Source of the DNA: Sclerotiophoma versabilis
Taxonomy: Eukaryota; Ascomycota; Dothideomycetes; Pleosporales; Didymellaceae
Length of the DNA: 64,000 nt
Assembly: GCA_012274445.1 (NCBI GenBank)
Contig: JAAROD010000080.1
Coordinates: 496,001-560,000, forward strand
Direction: 5' to 3'
In this document: piece after piece, positions 45,866 through 58,437 of the stretch
How positions within the stretch are numbered: position 1 is the first letter of the stretch
Layout: the number at the start of each line of letters is the position of its first letter
The notes under the pieces: generated by a model
What the model was told of the DNA's origin: nothing
Databases searched by the model: none
Seen by the model: the letters and a program-made list of their open reading frames with translations, nothing else
Position numbers and translations under genes: made by a program

Positions 45866-48046
45866 TCAAAATCCCTCCCAAGTGATAGTTCTAGCACAAA
45901 GCCTACCATTCCTCCAGAGCACCGTTACGACTGCTGCATGCAACAACATCAATGCCATACTCCCCGCCAATCCTCCAGTGTACCAGCGCCGAGCTTGCGG
46001 TAGTATGACTGCATGCGGATACAGAAAGTCCAGAGAAGCTAGACCGAGCAATGAGTATGCCGCCCATGGCTCCGCAGCGAACGGCTGACAAGGGCGGAAC
46101 AAGCTAACTGCCTTCACAAAAAAGAGAGCTACCCGGATCACGTTGGCAGTAGCTAAATTGTCCAGAAAGCTGACCATGCGGTTGCGATACTGACTAAGCA
46201 GATCTTGACGCTCAGCTGGCGGAGGTGGAAGCATGAGTCTTTGCGGAGAGGGTGTCCTAACGACCTCTGGTAGGGGAAACTCCAACTTCGTCGACCTAAG
46301 GACCACTGCTGCCTCTTCGGAGCTCTTTCTGCGCGTGAGGTGTGCAGGCGGCGGACTTGGTGAACGCTCCATGACCGATGCACCTAGATTTGAGCGGCCA
46401 GGCCGTGTGGAATGGTGTACTGAGCTTCGTTTCCTGGTCGTCTGCACAGGCCTGGGGCTTGGAGTATCTGCACGAGATATACGAGGGCTAAAATCGTCCA
46501 TGCCTGAAGGACCAGCGTAGGTGTTGAATTCATCGAAGACGGACGGTGACTTGAGGACATGTAAGATCTCCTCAGTCGCCGGACGCTCATCGGGGTTCAG
46601 TGCGAGCAAACGCTTGAGTGATCTGTACAGTTTCTCAGGCAAATCCGATCGTACGCGCTGTTCATCGTCAATGCCCGCCCATGTGGAGATCTCGGCACGC
46701 AGCTGATCTAGATCTTCATTATCTTCATCAATGCCGTCCGCGTTCCTATATGGCAAGCGTGCAAAGCACATGAAGTAGACGATCATACCCAGGGAGAAGA
46801 TATCTGACTTAGTGGTGAAGTTGCCATACGGTCCACCTGGCCGTTCCTGCCTAAGAACCTCAGGTGCGCAGTATGATATGGTGCCTGTGGCGCCAGACGA
46901 GTTTCTGGCAACGTTCGCTGATTGCACCTCGCCAAAGTCGCTCACTAGGACTTTCATTCCATATTTGTCGCGATGGAGAAGACAGTTGCTGGGCTTCAGG
47001 TCACGGTGTATGTAGCCATTGGCGTGAAGATGGTTCAATCCAGATGTAATGTCCTTAAAGAACGAGATGATTTCTTCAAAGTGCATACGTCGTGGCCCGA
47101 GCGTGTCCTCCGGCTCCTCCATCTGCACTTTTGATCTTCGTCTCACGCGTTCCTTCATCTGGTCTTTTGTAATTGTTGTCTTCGCAGAGTCTAGGATGTA
47201 GCCGTGTAGATCTCCGCCATCGCAGTATTGTTGTAAGATGAACGCACAAGGCACACTTGGACCGAAAGTGTTGATCTGGTAGTCCTCAAGCCAGACATGC
47301 CGATATGAGACGAGGTTCTGGTGCGATAGGTTTTGCAGCAGTTGCACCTCGATTAATACCTTTTCGAGCCACTCGTGATCATCTCCCACTGGCACTCTTT
47401 TGCAGGCAAATTTGCCTAGCTGCACGCCGTCTAAGACATGCTGCACGAGGAGTACAACACCTTTGCCTCCTCTTCCAAGTTCTCTCTCCTCAACAAAAAA
47501 TGTCTTGAAGTAATTAGGGCTGAATGCTCTTGCAGAGATACCGTGGTTCTTTGGGGGTAGAGGCGTGCTGCCGACAAATTCTGCTCCCTCGGGCGCATGA
47601 AATCTAGCAGAAGATTCGCGCGTTATTGCAGGCCCTAGTTGTTTGTGCGGCGAGGATGGGCGTGAGCCTGCTGTGGAGCTGGGCTGACTGCCACGCAGCA
47701 TCTGGAAGTACCCTGGGTTGACGAACCCATGATCCATGCCAGGTTCGCCTGGGGATTGCGGGTGCTCGTCATCGTCGGTATCGTGTGGTGAAGGTTCACG
47801 GTAAGCTCGCTGGCAGTATGGACACGATGTTTCGTCTAGGGCGGTGGATTTGGACGCATCGCGGAGGGAAAGCTGTTTGGAACGCTGATCATAGACGACG
47901 ACTGCCGAGCCATGGCGCCTGCAGCCACATCAGTATACAACATCGAACAATGACTTCGGATGGCCGACATACAGAACGATTTCCCGCGACTCTGCTGGCA
48001 GGTAAGGTATGAGCGACATGCTCCTCTGTCGTTCGTGATCATCCAT
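45866..48046 (-). CDS. iks1: Serine/threonine protein kinase Iks1
   Basis: Fungal protein kinase of the Iks1 family; physiological role poorly known. Exons 48046-47973 (74 nt) and 47918-45866 give 708 residues; the short first exon is supported because it yields SREIVLRHGSAVVVYDQRSK without break. Residues about 57-60 are CPYC, half of a zinc-ribbon-like site, followed by the family motif GFVNPGYFQML. Kinase domain about 167-480: glycine loop GRGGKG (173-178), lysine in ACKR (K198), catalytic loop HRDLKPSN (D331), DFG (D352), APEVL. A charged insert (KERVRRRSKVQMEEPEDTLG) sits between lobes. The C-terminus has two hydrophobic segments (SLLGLASLDFLYPHAVIL; GGLAGSMALMLLHAAVVTVL), consistent with a membrane-anchored kinase, as in yeast Iks1. 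Confidence 0.93.
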
Positions 48047-48645
48047 GGGTGCTGTTCAAGTATCGCTCCACTGCCTCCGCTTTTCGCTATGACAACGCAG
48101 AGCCTCACCCTACCAGCGCAAGGCTGCCGAATTTTCCGAGCAAAAGCGCGGATCAATGCGATCCGTTTGAGAAAGTCGACCTTCGTTTGCAGGGAGTCGC
48201 GATTGACGTAAGCGGGGAAGCTGCGGGTAACTCTCGAAGCTTCCTTCTGGCTATACTTCAATCAATCGCCCAAGGACGGTAGCAGTAGAGGCGAACTGCT
48301 TCGCTATCGTTGCGCTTATGTAGCATGACCGCCGGAACACCCGTTGCTATCATGCAATGTTATTGTTGTTGTTGTTTGTTGTTGAACGTCGGACGGGTTC
48401 CGGAACGGGTGAAAAGCTAGGGTCTCCTAGTTCAGAAGCTATAGTTCGTAATATATCACAGGATAGAACACCGACGACGAAGGGTCACTATGACTCACAG
48501 CAAACGGGGAGGTCATGCTTCTGGTTGGGGTTGATCAATTGTTTTTCATTTCATTCGTGGCTGTCATTATGCATCCTATGCTTCAGGTGTTTCCACGAGA
48601 GCCGGGAACAGCTGTGGGCAAACTCTAACCTACGAAGAGCATTGT
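48047..48645. other. Intergenic, iks1 promoter
   Basis: 599 bp between iks1 start and the epimerase 3' end, both minus strand. Contains a short TTG-rich microsatellite at about 48362-48384. No gene seen. Confidence 0.5.
48362..48384. repeat. TTG-rich microsatellite
   Basis: About seven TTG units with one TTTG interruption. Short and likely polymorphic; lies in the iks1 upstream region. Confidence 0.6.
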
Positions 48646-49728
48646 CTACAAGTGGCTCTTGACAAGCATACCGCCTTCGAACACCTCTCCCTTCTCCAAC
48701 TTCTGCCATCCATTGACAGCACCGACCTCAACACAGACCATGTTCTTGTAGCCGTCCTTTGGTGCGAAATCAGCGGTGGCCTTCGCCTTCTCAATCCATG
48801 GGTTCCAGGTCACAGTGTCTTTGACGTTGTCGCGGGTAATATCAAACCGTGGCTTGCCGTCCTCTAGGATGCTTGTGGTGTCGATCTTGATATCCTTGTA
48901 TACGCGATCGACCTCGCCGTTAAACTTGAGGGTAGGCTCTGTCTGTGTGTGGGTAGTTGCGTCGAGAACCTTGTCAATGTATTCTACGCTGTCGAGGCCG
49001 TTGACTGAGATTTTTGATATGTCCTGCACAGGAAGTGTTAGCTGTTGTCCTCTTGAAAAAAATGCCAGTTATGTGTACCTTGATTCTGAAGTAGGTGTGT
49101 AGCAGGAATTGGAACTCAAAGCTCTCGTCTCCCTCGTTGCGCACAGTGATAACGGTCTGTAAGGTATCCTTGCTCAGTGTGACACTGTACACCAGACCGA
49201 AGTCCAACGGCCATGCCTTGCGGTGCTCTTCACTGATGCCATTGCGGTCGAGACCAAAGTCGAGCTTCACGGAGCTGGTGTCTAGTGCGTCTTCGGTAGA
49301 TGACTTGCCCAAGTACTCCCAACGTGAGTTACGTGCAAAACCGTGCTGGGAGAGGTTTGAAGTAGGGCCAGTCTTGGGAGGTGGGCCGAAATTCTAGGAC
49401 ACTCGTCATTAAAGTTGCGTTCAGAGTAAGTCCACACCATGTGTAGTGAGTTGGAACATACCGGGAACACGACGGGAACACCACCCCGGATGGGCTTATT
49501 TCCTGTCAGGTCCGCAGCCTCGCTGACCCACAAGTTCTCTGTCTTCCCGCCGTTGCTCTTCCAGCTAGTCACCGTAGCACCGAAGAGGTATACTTCCACG
49601 CTCTCACCAGAGGGCAATGACGCAACAACCCTCTGACTACCTCCCTCGCCAATGATATCGACTTGTGCGGAGGGGCCGGAGCTCTTAGGCGCGTTCAGGG
49701 CAGAAGGACGGTTGGCGCGGTCAACCAT
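48646..49728 (-). CDS. Glucose-6-phosphate 1-epimerase (hexose-6-phosphate mutarotase)
   Basis: Interconverts alpha and beta anomers of hexose 6-phosphates; cytosolic; orthologue type of yeast YMR099C. Exons 49728-49462, 49393-49079 and 49023-48646 join in phase 0 at both sites, 319 residues, a normal size. Aldose-1-epimerase fold motifs: VYLFGATVTSWK, NLWVSEAADLTGNKPIRGG, VPVVFPNFGPPP (across intron 1), catalytic histidine in LSQHGFARN (about H106), FLLHTYFRI and the catalytic glutamate in MVCVEVGAV (about E293). Substrate-phosphate binding arginines are expected at IRGG and FARN, both present. Intron 2 is only 55 nt. No targeting signal. Confidence 0.93.
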
Positions 49729-50349
49729 TGTGATGTATGGAGTCCGACGAAATAGTAGAGCTGTGTAGATGTACTGTTGCGGGGTTGCTAAGAGTGAATT
49801 TAGGTCGGTGGCTGGGAGGATGTTGCCTTTATTAAGCGTCAGCTGTCAGTTCTGGAACTAAGTGAAGGTGTGCTCAAACCTGCAGTTACTGTTGGTGGCG
49901 TTAGTTAATGGACGACGTTGAGGAAGGGGAGGGGCATCATAGGGAAGCTTCGAGCCCCACTATGATGCATCGACCACCTGAAACCCACCTGAAACACTTC
50001 GAGCACTCGCCTGAGCTGCTAAGAAGATTGCGATTGGATCTCTTGTGCACCCCAACCATGTGCATATAGACGGATAGTGTTCACTCGCATGTTCACCAGG
50101 CAGCTGATCATGCTCGACAAGAGTAATATTCACATTATTCAAGGCTATTGATCGTAGTTCACCAGCCGTCAAGAACCATTTGCAGGTATTTAATGATTAG
50201 ATGTGTGGGAAGCAGTAATTACTGGCTATGGAAACGACACTTAACAGATGTGGGTTCTCCTACTCTCATGATGTCGCTATCCTATGCTGCAATGCATTCC
50301 TCTCACAATGGAGACAGTCATGTCAGATAGAAGCTTCCCTGTTCAGCCT
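49729..50349. other. Intergenic between rif1 and the epimerase gene
   Basis: 621 bp; epimerase promoter and rif1 3' flank. Nothing recognised. Confidence 0.5.
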
Positions 50350-53300
50350 CTACAAGCGCTTCTCTCCTCCCCTTTGCCCAGCGGCGTGGACCTCCCTTCG
50401 AAGGTGGAACAGAGCATCGTCAAGCTCACGCTCCTCCGCCTGGGTTACAGTGAGCCCGGGAGCACTTAGAAAGTAGTTCTTGATCTCCTTGATCTTGTTG
50501 ATGATACTTCTAGGGGTGAGAATGACGCGTTCAGCGAAAGATCGATTTGGAGTGGCGCTGCCGGTTGGAGCCTGCTGTTGTGACCGAATTTGACTCTGTA
50601 CCAATGCGGGCTGTATAAGGACGGGAGCGGTATTGACTACAGTAGCGATGGATGCCGCAATCTGCTCTGTTACGGCAGGAGCAGCAGCCTTGTCGTGCCT
50701 AGGTGTGACCTGTACATGACTGAGGCGCTTGCTTTGCGAGGAATGTAGCTCACTAGACGGAGGTGATGATGTAGCCTTCGCCTCGCTGACGTCCTTGTTC
50801 AGACTTTGCCGAGCTCGCTTGGACGGCGCAGGTGTTTCTCCCACTGCGATGTCAGCTGCGCTCTCGACTTGGCTGAGGTTTGACTGTGAGCGACGTATAC
50901 CGCGTTTGCGTCCTAACTCAGGGATGACCACAGAGCTCTCTGAAGTCGTCGGTGACTCGGTCATGGACTTCCTCTTCTTGGCACTCCTCGTCTTCTCTGT
51001 GGGCGACGCAGCAACTGCAGTTCCTGCCTCGTCGTTGCCCGGTTCAGGCTGAGATCGAAAGGGTGAAGACGCTTGTTCGTCTAAAGTGGATTCTTTCTTA
51101 TTCCTCCTCGGCTTCTTCGGCCTCTTCACACTTGACAATTGGATATGAATCGGACTGTCCATACTGCGGCGTGTCGAGCGTCGAAGGTCCTGCGACCCCG
51201 GTGTGCTCTTGCCGGGAGTGGAATTGAAAGAGTCTCCCATACAATTTGTGCTGCTCGTGCCTGCTTTCTTGCCTTTTCGTGTAGGGACGGATTTGGGTGT
51301 CAGCTCGACTTCTGTTTCACTTCCGTCCTGTGTTGCAGGAACGTCCTTGTTGGACAGGGGATGAGATGCCGCATCGACAAAAACATTGTTTGATTCCGGT
51401 ACGGTTTCATCGGGTTTAGTGGCGGTTTGCATGTCTGCATCGATCTGCGCGGTGAGCTGTAGATCAATTGTGGAACTTGGTACATCAGACATGATACCGT
51501 CGCTGGGTTCGTAATTGTTGTTGAGCTGTTCCTCTTCCTCAGCCAATGTCACAGCAGCAGCCAAAGCCTCCTCATCCATTGTGGTACCGTCATCAAAGGA
51601 TGCGGAGTAAGAGCTGTCAGGCTGTCGGTCTTCAAAGCTTTCAACGACTTTGCTTGCAGGTTGTCTCGACTTTGAGCTGTTTCCTTTCTCGAATCGAGGC
51701 GGTGACGATCCCAGATCTTCGTCTTCTGTGACACGCACTGTTCGCACCGCAGTAGGAGTAGCAATGTCGGTATCGTCGCTAACAATTCTCTGCGAGCTGC
51801 GGCGTGCGTGTGGCGTAGGTGACGAGCCCAAGAAAACATCCATCGGACCCATCTTGGCTAGCGCCTTCAGCGGCGTGGTACGTGTATTACGAGTCGGCAG
51901 GTCGTCCACACTCTGTACATCAGAATGCAACTCGAGTGGAGAAGGTGGCGCATCCCGCTGTAAAGAAGCTGCGCCTATGTCGGCAAACAAACCGCCAGCA
52001 AGTCTTTGGCGTTCTATCATCTCTTTCTGCCTCTCAGTCAAGATCTGCGATTCTTGAACGAATGGATTTGATGGCGAAGACACAATAGCTTCGAACTTGA
52101 TTTGCGAGTTGTCATGTCGCAAGCGCACCTTGGGTGTTCGGCGAGAGGAAGTTCTTCTGCTTGCCGGAGAAGAGAATGCAGGTGACTGAGGTTTGGAGTT
52201 GCGGGCAGGTTTACTGATTTTGAAGGGAGACTCTTTCACACGAGAACTCCTGGCACTCCGCCTGGGACCTTCAGTACTTTCATCGGAGTCATAGAAAGAT
52301 ATATTGGCATCCTTTGGACTAGTCAGTACTGTGAATGCCGGATGTGTTTGCGTCAAGCTTACGCTGTCATCGTCCTTGAGGTCCAGCGAGGGCAGGACAA
52401 GCTCGACAGAGTTGTGCAAGCGGCGCAACACCACTTCCAACCGCGGTGGGTATCGAAGACTATCCTCTTTGCCAAACGTCTTGTTCCAGGTTGCGATTGA
52501 GATGTTGACGATACTCCGACGTCGGCTCAGAAAACCAGAAGTGATAAGTGGCTCGAGGTGCAGGAGAACCTGTCCATCCTTGCGGGGAAGTCTCTCGATC
52601 GCCTCGCTTACTTGCCTCCATAGGTTAACGACCTATGTGTCATTAGCAGCTGAACGCAGATCCTATGCAGTTGCCGTGACTTACCTCACGATGGAGAGCT
52701 TTCGAGACTGGCTCCTTATTCTGAAGCTTCCTTTGAGGGTCCTCAATCCAGATCCGAATCACTTCCTGGGTTTTGCGCAAGTAGACCGCGAGCAACGAAG
52801 TCGAGCAATTCTTGATTGATATACTCAATGCAACAAGGAAATCTTTGGTTGATTCAGCACCCTCGGAGCCAAGTTCGTTATACGCGGCAGAGCCCGTGGA
52901 GGTTACTGCGCTGTACAGATGGTTGTAGGGATCGAAGTCATGATTGCGCCCTGCCGCAGGAGAAGATGGCCATAGAGTCTGCCTGCCCTGATCGAGTACC
53001 CGTCGGCTGATAGTCTTGCTTGGGAGGTTCTGCAGGAGCATGCTTGTGTAGGGCAGGCATGAGCACTTATCGGTGACGCGGGCCAGGACACGCTCAGATA
53101 TGCTCTCAATTACTGCTAGGACAAGAGCGCCGTCTCCAGCTTCTACTCGCACTGTGATGATGAAAGCCGAAAGGACCTCAAGCCCTTGCGGCGTGTTGAG
53201 CAGATAATCTGAGCCTAGGCTGATGAGCTCAGTTACGACGTCGTACTCCTTACCAAGGTGACGAGAGACTCGCTCGTTGGAGTCAGGGACTTGCTGCTCG

Positions 53301-55720
53301 ACCGAGAGTCTCACTAATGCTGCAATCTGCGACCAAAAGTCCAGGGCTACGGCTTGTTTTAGAGATCCATCAACGATTGTGGCAGAATCCCGTAGGAGTT
53401 CGAGCTTGCTGAGGCGAGTGCTCTGAGCGTTAAATCCGGGCTCAATAACCAGCTTCATTGCGCGCAGTCGAACTGAGTCCGAAAGTTTGCCTTCTGATTG
53501 ATTCACCAGGAGGTCGATGAAATATAGCAATGGTGAGACTCGAGCTCCGTTAAGCCGAGAGCGGAACGAAGGGGTCGATGCGACTTCAAACTCGTCTTGA
53601 CCATTCCTGGTGAGACATTTGTCCGCAAACTGTAGTGCACCAAGTTTCTGCACCACGCTCTCGACCAGGAAGCAGAACTTGTCTGCCCAGCTGTCCTCCT
53701 TATGCTGTGGCAGAGCTAGCTGAGCAGTGTGTCGGTCCCACACACGGCGAAGAAGGTTGACGATGTGTGCCATAGCGTCCTTGGTCTCAGTCGATGCCAT
53801 GACCTCCTTGCTGCTTGCCTCAATTAGCGAATCTAGAACAGCAGACCACAGGGCCTTCACTGGGTCGTCTTCTGGTAGCCCGTTGTTGGAGCAGGCTGTA
53901 GTATCAAGCAAAGTCTCGACAAACTTTAGAATGGAAGAGAGCGATCTGCGAACCCATCGTGGGTCTACAAGTGGAACTTCGGAGAGTTGCGTCATGGCTT
54001 GGTATCTGAGGTCCAATGCTCTTTGCGCGTTCCATGGGTTCCGAGATCCATTGAGCAGAGCAGAGACATGGCGACATGCAAGAGCTGCATGTGTGGATGA
54101 CGACTGGTGTATCAGAGGGGTCCAGAAGCCCACCACAAACTCAGACCAGAATCGATCAAGTTGCTCATGACTGGCAGTAGGACGGAATGCATAGTAAAGC
54201 AGGGTATTGTATCCGCAGAAGATAGCATCTCGTTCTGACTTCTTCATCGATCCTCGTCTTTGAAGTTGTTGTAGGGGGATGTTCAACAGGAATTTCGACC
54301 AGCCCTTGGCGGTGTCTTGAGAAGGATTGACGGCATACAGCAGAAAGCCATATGCCACGTTCCCATGGATCTTGACTTGCTCATTGTCAGACTTGAGTAA
54401 TTTCTCGAACACTTTCAGCCATTCTTCCAGATCAGTGAAGAACTTGATGTCAATATGATCTCGCAGGAGCCCTGTTACAGCCGACCAGATTTGAGGAACG
54501 AGAAATGAATTATCTCCATCAAGCATCTTCTGTAATTCCTGTGCCATGATCATGGCTAGAGTGGTCTCGCCGTCAGGCCTAAGCTTGTTCAGGACTGCGA
54601 AGACAGACTTAGCCACAGAACGGTCATGCCCAATAGTTTTTGCAGCAGCAATTGAGGTGTCGAGAGCGCTCTGGTAAATATCTTTGTGGCCTGAAACCAA
54701 TGCCTTGAAGGTGTGTTTGAACCATCGTTCTGTGTGCCTGACCATGAGATCGGGGCGTTGCTGGACAAGCTTCCTGTATATACGCAGGCGGTATGCTTGG
54801 ACCGAAAAGCCTTTGATGCGATCTTGTATCGTGTCCAGGCCATCCATAATCTTCTCCACGCGTAACGCGGTCATCGTCCTCGGCCGGAAGTTTTGCTGCA
54901 TCAGCATGGCGAGATGTGTATTGACTACGCTTTTTGATACTGAAGCGTCTGTGATGACTTGAATGGTTCGCTCAATCATGTATGAACAGAACTCGTCGTC
55001 CATGGCGGCCATCAGGTCTGGTATCCGGAACAGAGCGAGGAGGAGCTTCAGTGCTTGGCTAATGAGCTGCGAATCAAGTCCATTGCCCGTGGGACTGATA
55101 GCTTGTGTGTCCCGCCTAATGAACTGCAACAACAGCGATAGCTTGTTTTTCAGCGCCTGTTCGTCTGGTACCTTATCGTATGCCTGCATGGTGCGCTGCA
55201 ACGAGTGGTATGCATCCAGCCTTGAAGGTCGCTCTCCCTGAGCCAGCTGCTTCACTATTGACTCCAACATCTCTGGGAATGATCTGAACTGGTGTGCAGC
55301 AGCGCCTGCGTCGTTCGGCGGAGGCGAGGCTGTTGCTTCGGTGGGTTTGAGGATCGACTTGAGTGGTAGCGATACGCGCGTTTGAGGCAAAGGACGGAGG
55401 GGTGAGCTACGCGTAGGCGTCCATGACTTTATGATAGCCCTCTTGTGCGGGGAGTCGCATGCCTGGACCTCAAAGTTGACCTTCTTCTTCGCTGAGCTGG
55501 AGGGTATGCTGATATCAGAGGACGGCGATTGGTCTGGAGTGTTGAGCAGCTTTTTCGCGGCAACTTTGGCAACGGCCTTTGGTTGTGGGGGCTTTTCGCC
55601 GAAAGGGTCTTCGAGGAACTGGACGGTCTCGTCGATGTCAACCTCCTTGTCGCTGTCTTCAACGTCTTTCGGTGGAGTGGGCGGGCGAACAGAGAGCGAT
55701 TCGAACTTGGACAACACCAT
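50350..55720 (-). CDS. rif1: Telomere and replication-timing protein Rif1
   Basis: Binds telomeres and recruits protein phosphatase 1 to control telomere length and origin firing. Exons 55720-52685 and 52632-50350, one 52-nt GTAAGT intron, phase 0, 1772 residues, in the range of fungal Rif1. N-terminal tail carries likely PP1-docking motifs: KVNF at 80-83 (RVxF type) and SILK at 122-125, in the same order as in yeast Rif1. The Rif1_N helical-repeat domain follows (about 165-1100): FRSFPEMLESIVKQL, YMIERTIQVITDASV, VRHTERWFKHTFKAL, KIHGNVAYGFLLYAVNPS. The C-terminal 700 residues are disordered, rich in S, T, P with many SP/TP and SQ/TQ sites. Another intron-like stretch at 52319-52362 is left unspliced because removing it breaks the frame. 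Start is the first ATG; context CCATGG. Confidence 0.9.
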
Positions 55721-56381
55721 GGCTATGCTGAAAACCAACTAACATGAAACAAGAAACCGAAAGCAGGAAATCAGACTCGCATCGCTGGCCGTGTGCACGC
55801 GGATTGAGACGCTGAGAGCGACAGTCAAGGTGGTGGTTGCTGTAGGCTATCCAGAAAGCTTAGAGCGGCACGTCCGTCGCGTTGCCGGGGTGCGCGAACG
55901 CGCCTTCCCGCACGCGTAAAGTACTTACCCGGCGCCTCGACCCCAACGCTTCCACTTCCACGATCTGGACATATATTGGCTGGAGAACGCGTCGTTCCAT
56001 CAAGAGTACCAGCAATCGAAGAGATGTGCTACACAGAACATGTATTTCCTTCGGTGTCTAGTATGCAGAGTGAGCCCTAGACCTATCTCAGGCTTGCAGC
56101 ACGATTAGACATTGCACATCGACAAAGCTGTATTTCACTTGCAAACCGGCCCGTCATGAGCCAGCGCAAGTGCGTCGAGTGTCAATAAATGTCTCGAGCT
56201 CACCCCAGCTCCTGTGAATGTCTTTAATTCTCTGGCTGCATTTGGGGGTGTGGACCCTTGCACGCGTTGTTCCCCACTGTGGGGCACCTTGATCATCATA
56301 CCGCGGGATTCTGTAACATGCTCCACCAACGTTCTTCAGCTCTCCTTTCCTCGCTCGTTATTCTCCTCCACCATCCCAGCC
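55721..56381. other. Intergenic, divergent promoters of rif1 and ric8
   Basis: 661 bp shared upstream region. GC-rich near 55,870-55,940, including an ACGCGT-bearing stretch (CACGCGTAAAG) reminiscent of fungal cell-cycle MCB elements. An in-frame open stretch runs into ric8 from 56214 but is not family-like. Confidence 0.45.
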
Positions 56382-58016
56382 ATGATGCTTGCACAAAAGT
56401 CTGGAAGAGGTGTGTCAAAACATGATGGTAAATGCTCTTATCATCTTTACTGATCCAATGCAGCGAAACTTGACGACGTAACAAAGATACTCACCGACTT
56501 GAAGATCGACCTCGATACACCCAAACCCTCCTCACAGCGTACATTGCCCTTGGGTTTTTACAACTGCGCACATACTAAGACATCCATAGCACGTAGACAG
56601 CTGCTCGAGCAGCTCAAAGTGTATGGCCGAGACTCTACAAATGCGGACCCCATTTTCACAAAAGACGTATGATGGCTTCGTATAGCAACATAAGGACGAA
56701 AGGTGACCTGTTCAGGGTCTACGGACACTAGGCCGCTACGCCTTCAAGGAGAAAGATGCGGCAGTGTCACAAGAAGCTCTCAGGTGCATAGCTAATGCCT
56801 TGCTCCTCCAACCAAAGGCACGCCAGATCTTGATTGATCTGGGGCATGGTCCTGACGCAGCAGAGAAACTTAAGGCAAGTCTGATGGTCTTTTTCATGCC
56901 TCCACAGTCATACTAACCACCGAAAAGAGCGAAAGTATCGATGACGAGTTCCTGATCTCCCGTATCCTCTTCCTCACGACCTACGATGCCAACCTCGATT
57001 ACACAGAGCTAGTAAACGAGCATCACCTGGCAGACAACATCAATGCCGCAATACAGCGACATGCGAATCGCTACACCCCGCCGAGGCAAAGAGCACAAGA
57101 GCACACAGCACCTATGGACCTAATGGCCCTTTCCGAAACACTCAAGCTGCTCTTTAACCTCACGCACTTCCATCCCAACCTCTCGCAGCACTTTACTTCC
57201 TCCATCCCTCACATCTTCAAGATCCTCACTCGCCGCGACCCTCCAGCAAAACCCCTCGACGCACCCGTCTCCTTCCTCATCAACGCACTCCTCAACCTCG
57301 TCCGTGAAGAAGGCACAGGCACTGCGCAGCAACCACACGACCCCGAACTCCACGCCGCAGTCTTCCCCTCCACTGAGCCAGCGAGTAACGTCACACACCT
57401 GATTACCATCTTGGATAGCTCGATACGCTTCTACCCCGCCGCAGAACTAGACTCCACCATCTCACCACTCCTCACACTCTTGCGACGAATCTACGAACTG
57501 GCTCCAACCGAGGTGCAAATAGTCATGCAGTCCAAACTGCTCCCCTCCGACATAGACCGCAACCAGCCCCTAGGCAAGACCTCCTCGCTTCCCAGTCGGC
57601 TCCTTAATCTGAGTACCAGCGCGCCAACGCCCTCCCTGCGCGACTCCATCGCCGCATTCATGTTCGAGCTCTCGTCCAAAGACCCAGCAACCTATGTTTC
57701 GAACGTCGGATATGGGTACGCATCGGGATTCCTTTTGTCCAAAAATATCCCCATGCCGGAGAGCGCGATTAAGGATGCCGGGGAGGGAAGCAGTAGCAGT
57801 GGAGGAATGCCTGTGAACCCGATTACAGGGCAAAGACTCGACAAGGAGGAGGAAGTGGAGATGCCGGAGATGACACAAGAGGAGAAGGAGAGGGAGGCTG
57901 AGCGGCTGTTTGTGCTGTTTGAGAGGTTGAAGAAGACGGGCGTTGTGAACGTGCAGAATCCAGTGGAAGAGGCGTATAGGAGTGGAAGGATTCAGGAGTT
58001 GAGTGACTCAGAATGA
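56382..58016 (+). CDS. ric8: Ric8 (synembryn), G-alpha chaperone and exchange factor
   Basis: Folds and activates heterotrimeric G-protein alpha subunits; in filamentous fungi needed for G-protein signalling, growth and pathogenicity in several species. Exons 56382-56427, 56464-56666, 56716-56874 and 56928-58016 give 498 residues. Intron 3 is of GC-AG type (AAG|GCAAGT ... TACTAAC ... AAAAG|AGC); the join gives LKSESIDDEFLISRILFLTTYD, all in frame. Armadillo-like helices with the family strings FYNCAHTKTSIARRQLLE, GLRTLGRYAFKEKDAA, FLTTYDANLDYTELV, ETLKLLFNLTHFHP, and SLPSRLLNLSTSAPTP. C-terminal signatures: GYGYASGFLLSKN and NPITGQRLD, followed by an acidic helix (MPEMTQEEKEREAERLFVLF). Two tandem ATGs (56382, 56385) begin exon 1, which is only 46 nt, so the exact N-terminus is moderately certain. 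Confidence 0.93.
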
Positions 58017-58437
58017 ATGAGAGGTCGCATTTGATTGCGTAAGGATGTTGTCTTCAACAATGAGAATGCCTGGCTTGATGAGTTGGTAATATTGGCTAGA
58101 GACAATATATCTTCTACATAAGATGCACAAGCCTGTTGGCCGATACCCGGAGCTGTCCCTCGAAGATGAAACCGCCCATACTGCTGGGCCGCCGAGATGT
58201 TGCCTGGTCCGCTAACACCGGCGAACGATAAAATGTATCAATACATATGCGCCAGAGGTCGGTCGAAGCGTGTTGGCGTTGCAGGTAATCGTTAAATGTA
58301 ACTTGGGATATATCGCTAAATGAAAAGAATGTATTGTGATATTGTGGACGCTCAATTCAAAGATCTTATACTGTCGTGAGCGCCAATCGTTGAGAAAATG
58401 AACAGCGTCGGACAGTAGTTGTATATATGACCCATCG
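58017..58437. other. Intergenic between convergent ric8 and kar5
   Basis: 421 bp of two 3' flanks. A minus-strand frame here only continues in the wrong frame under kar5. Nothing recognised. Confidence 0.5.
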
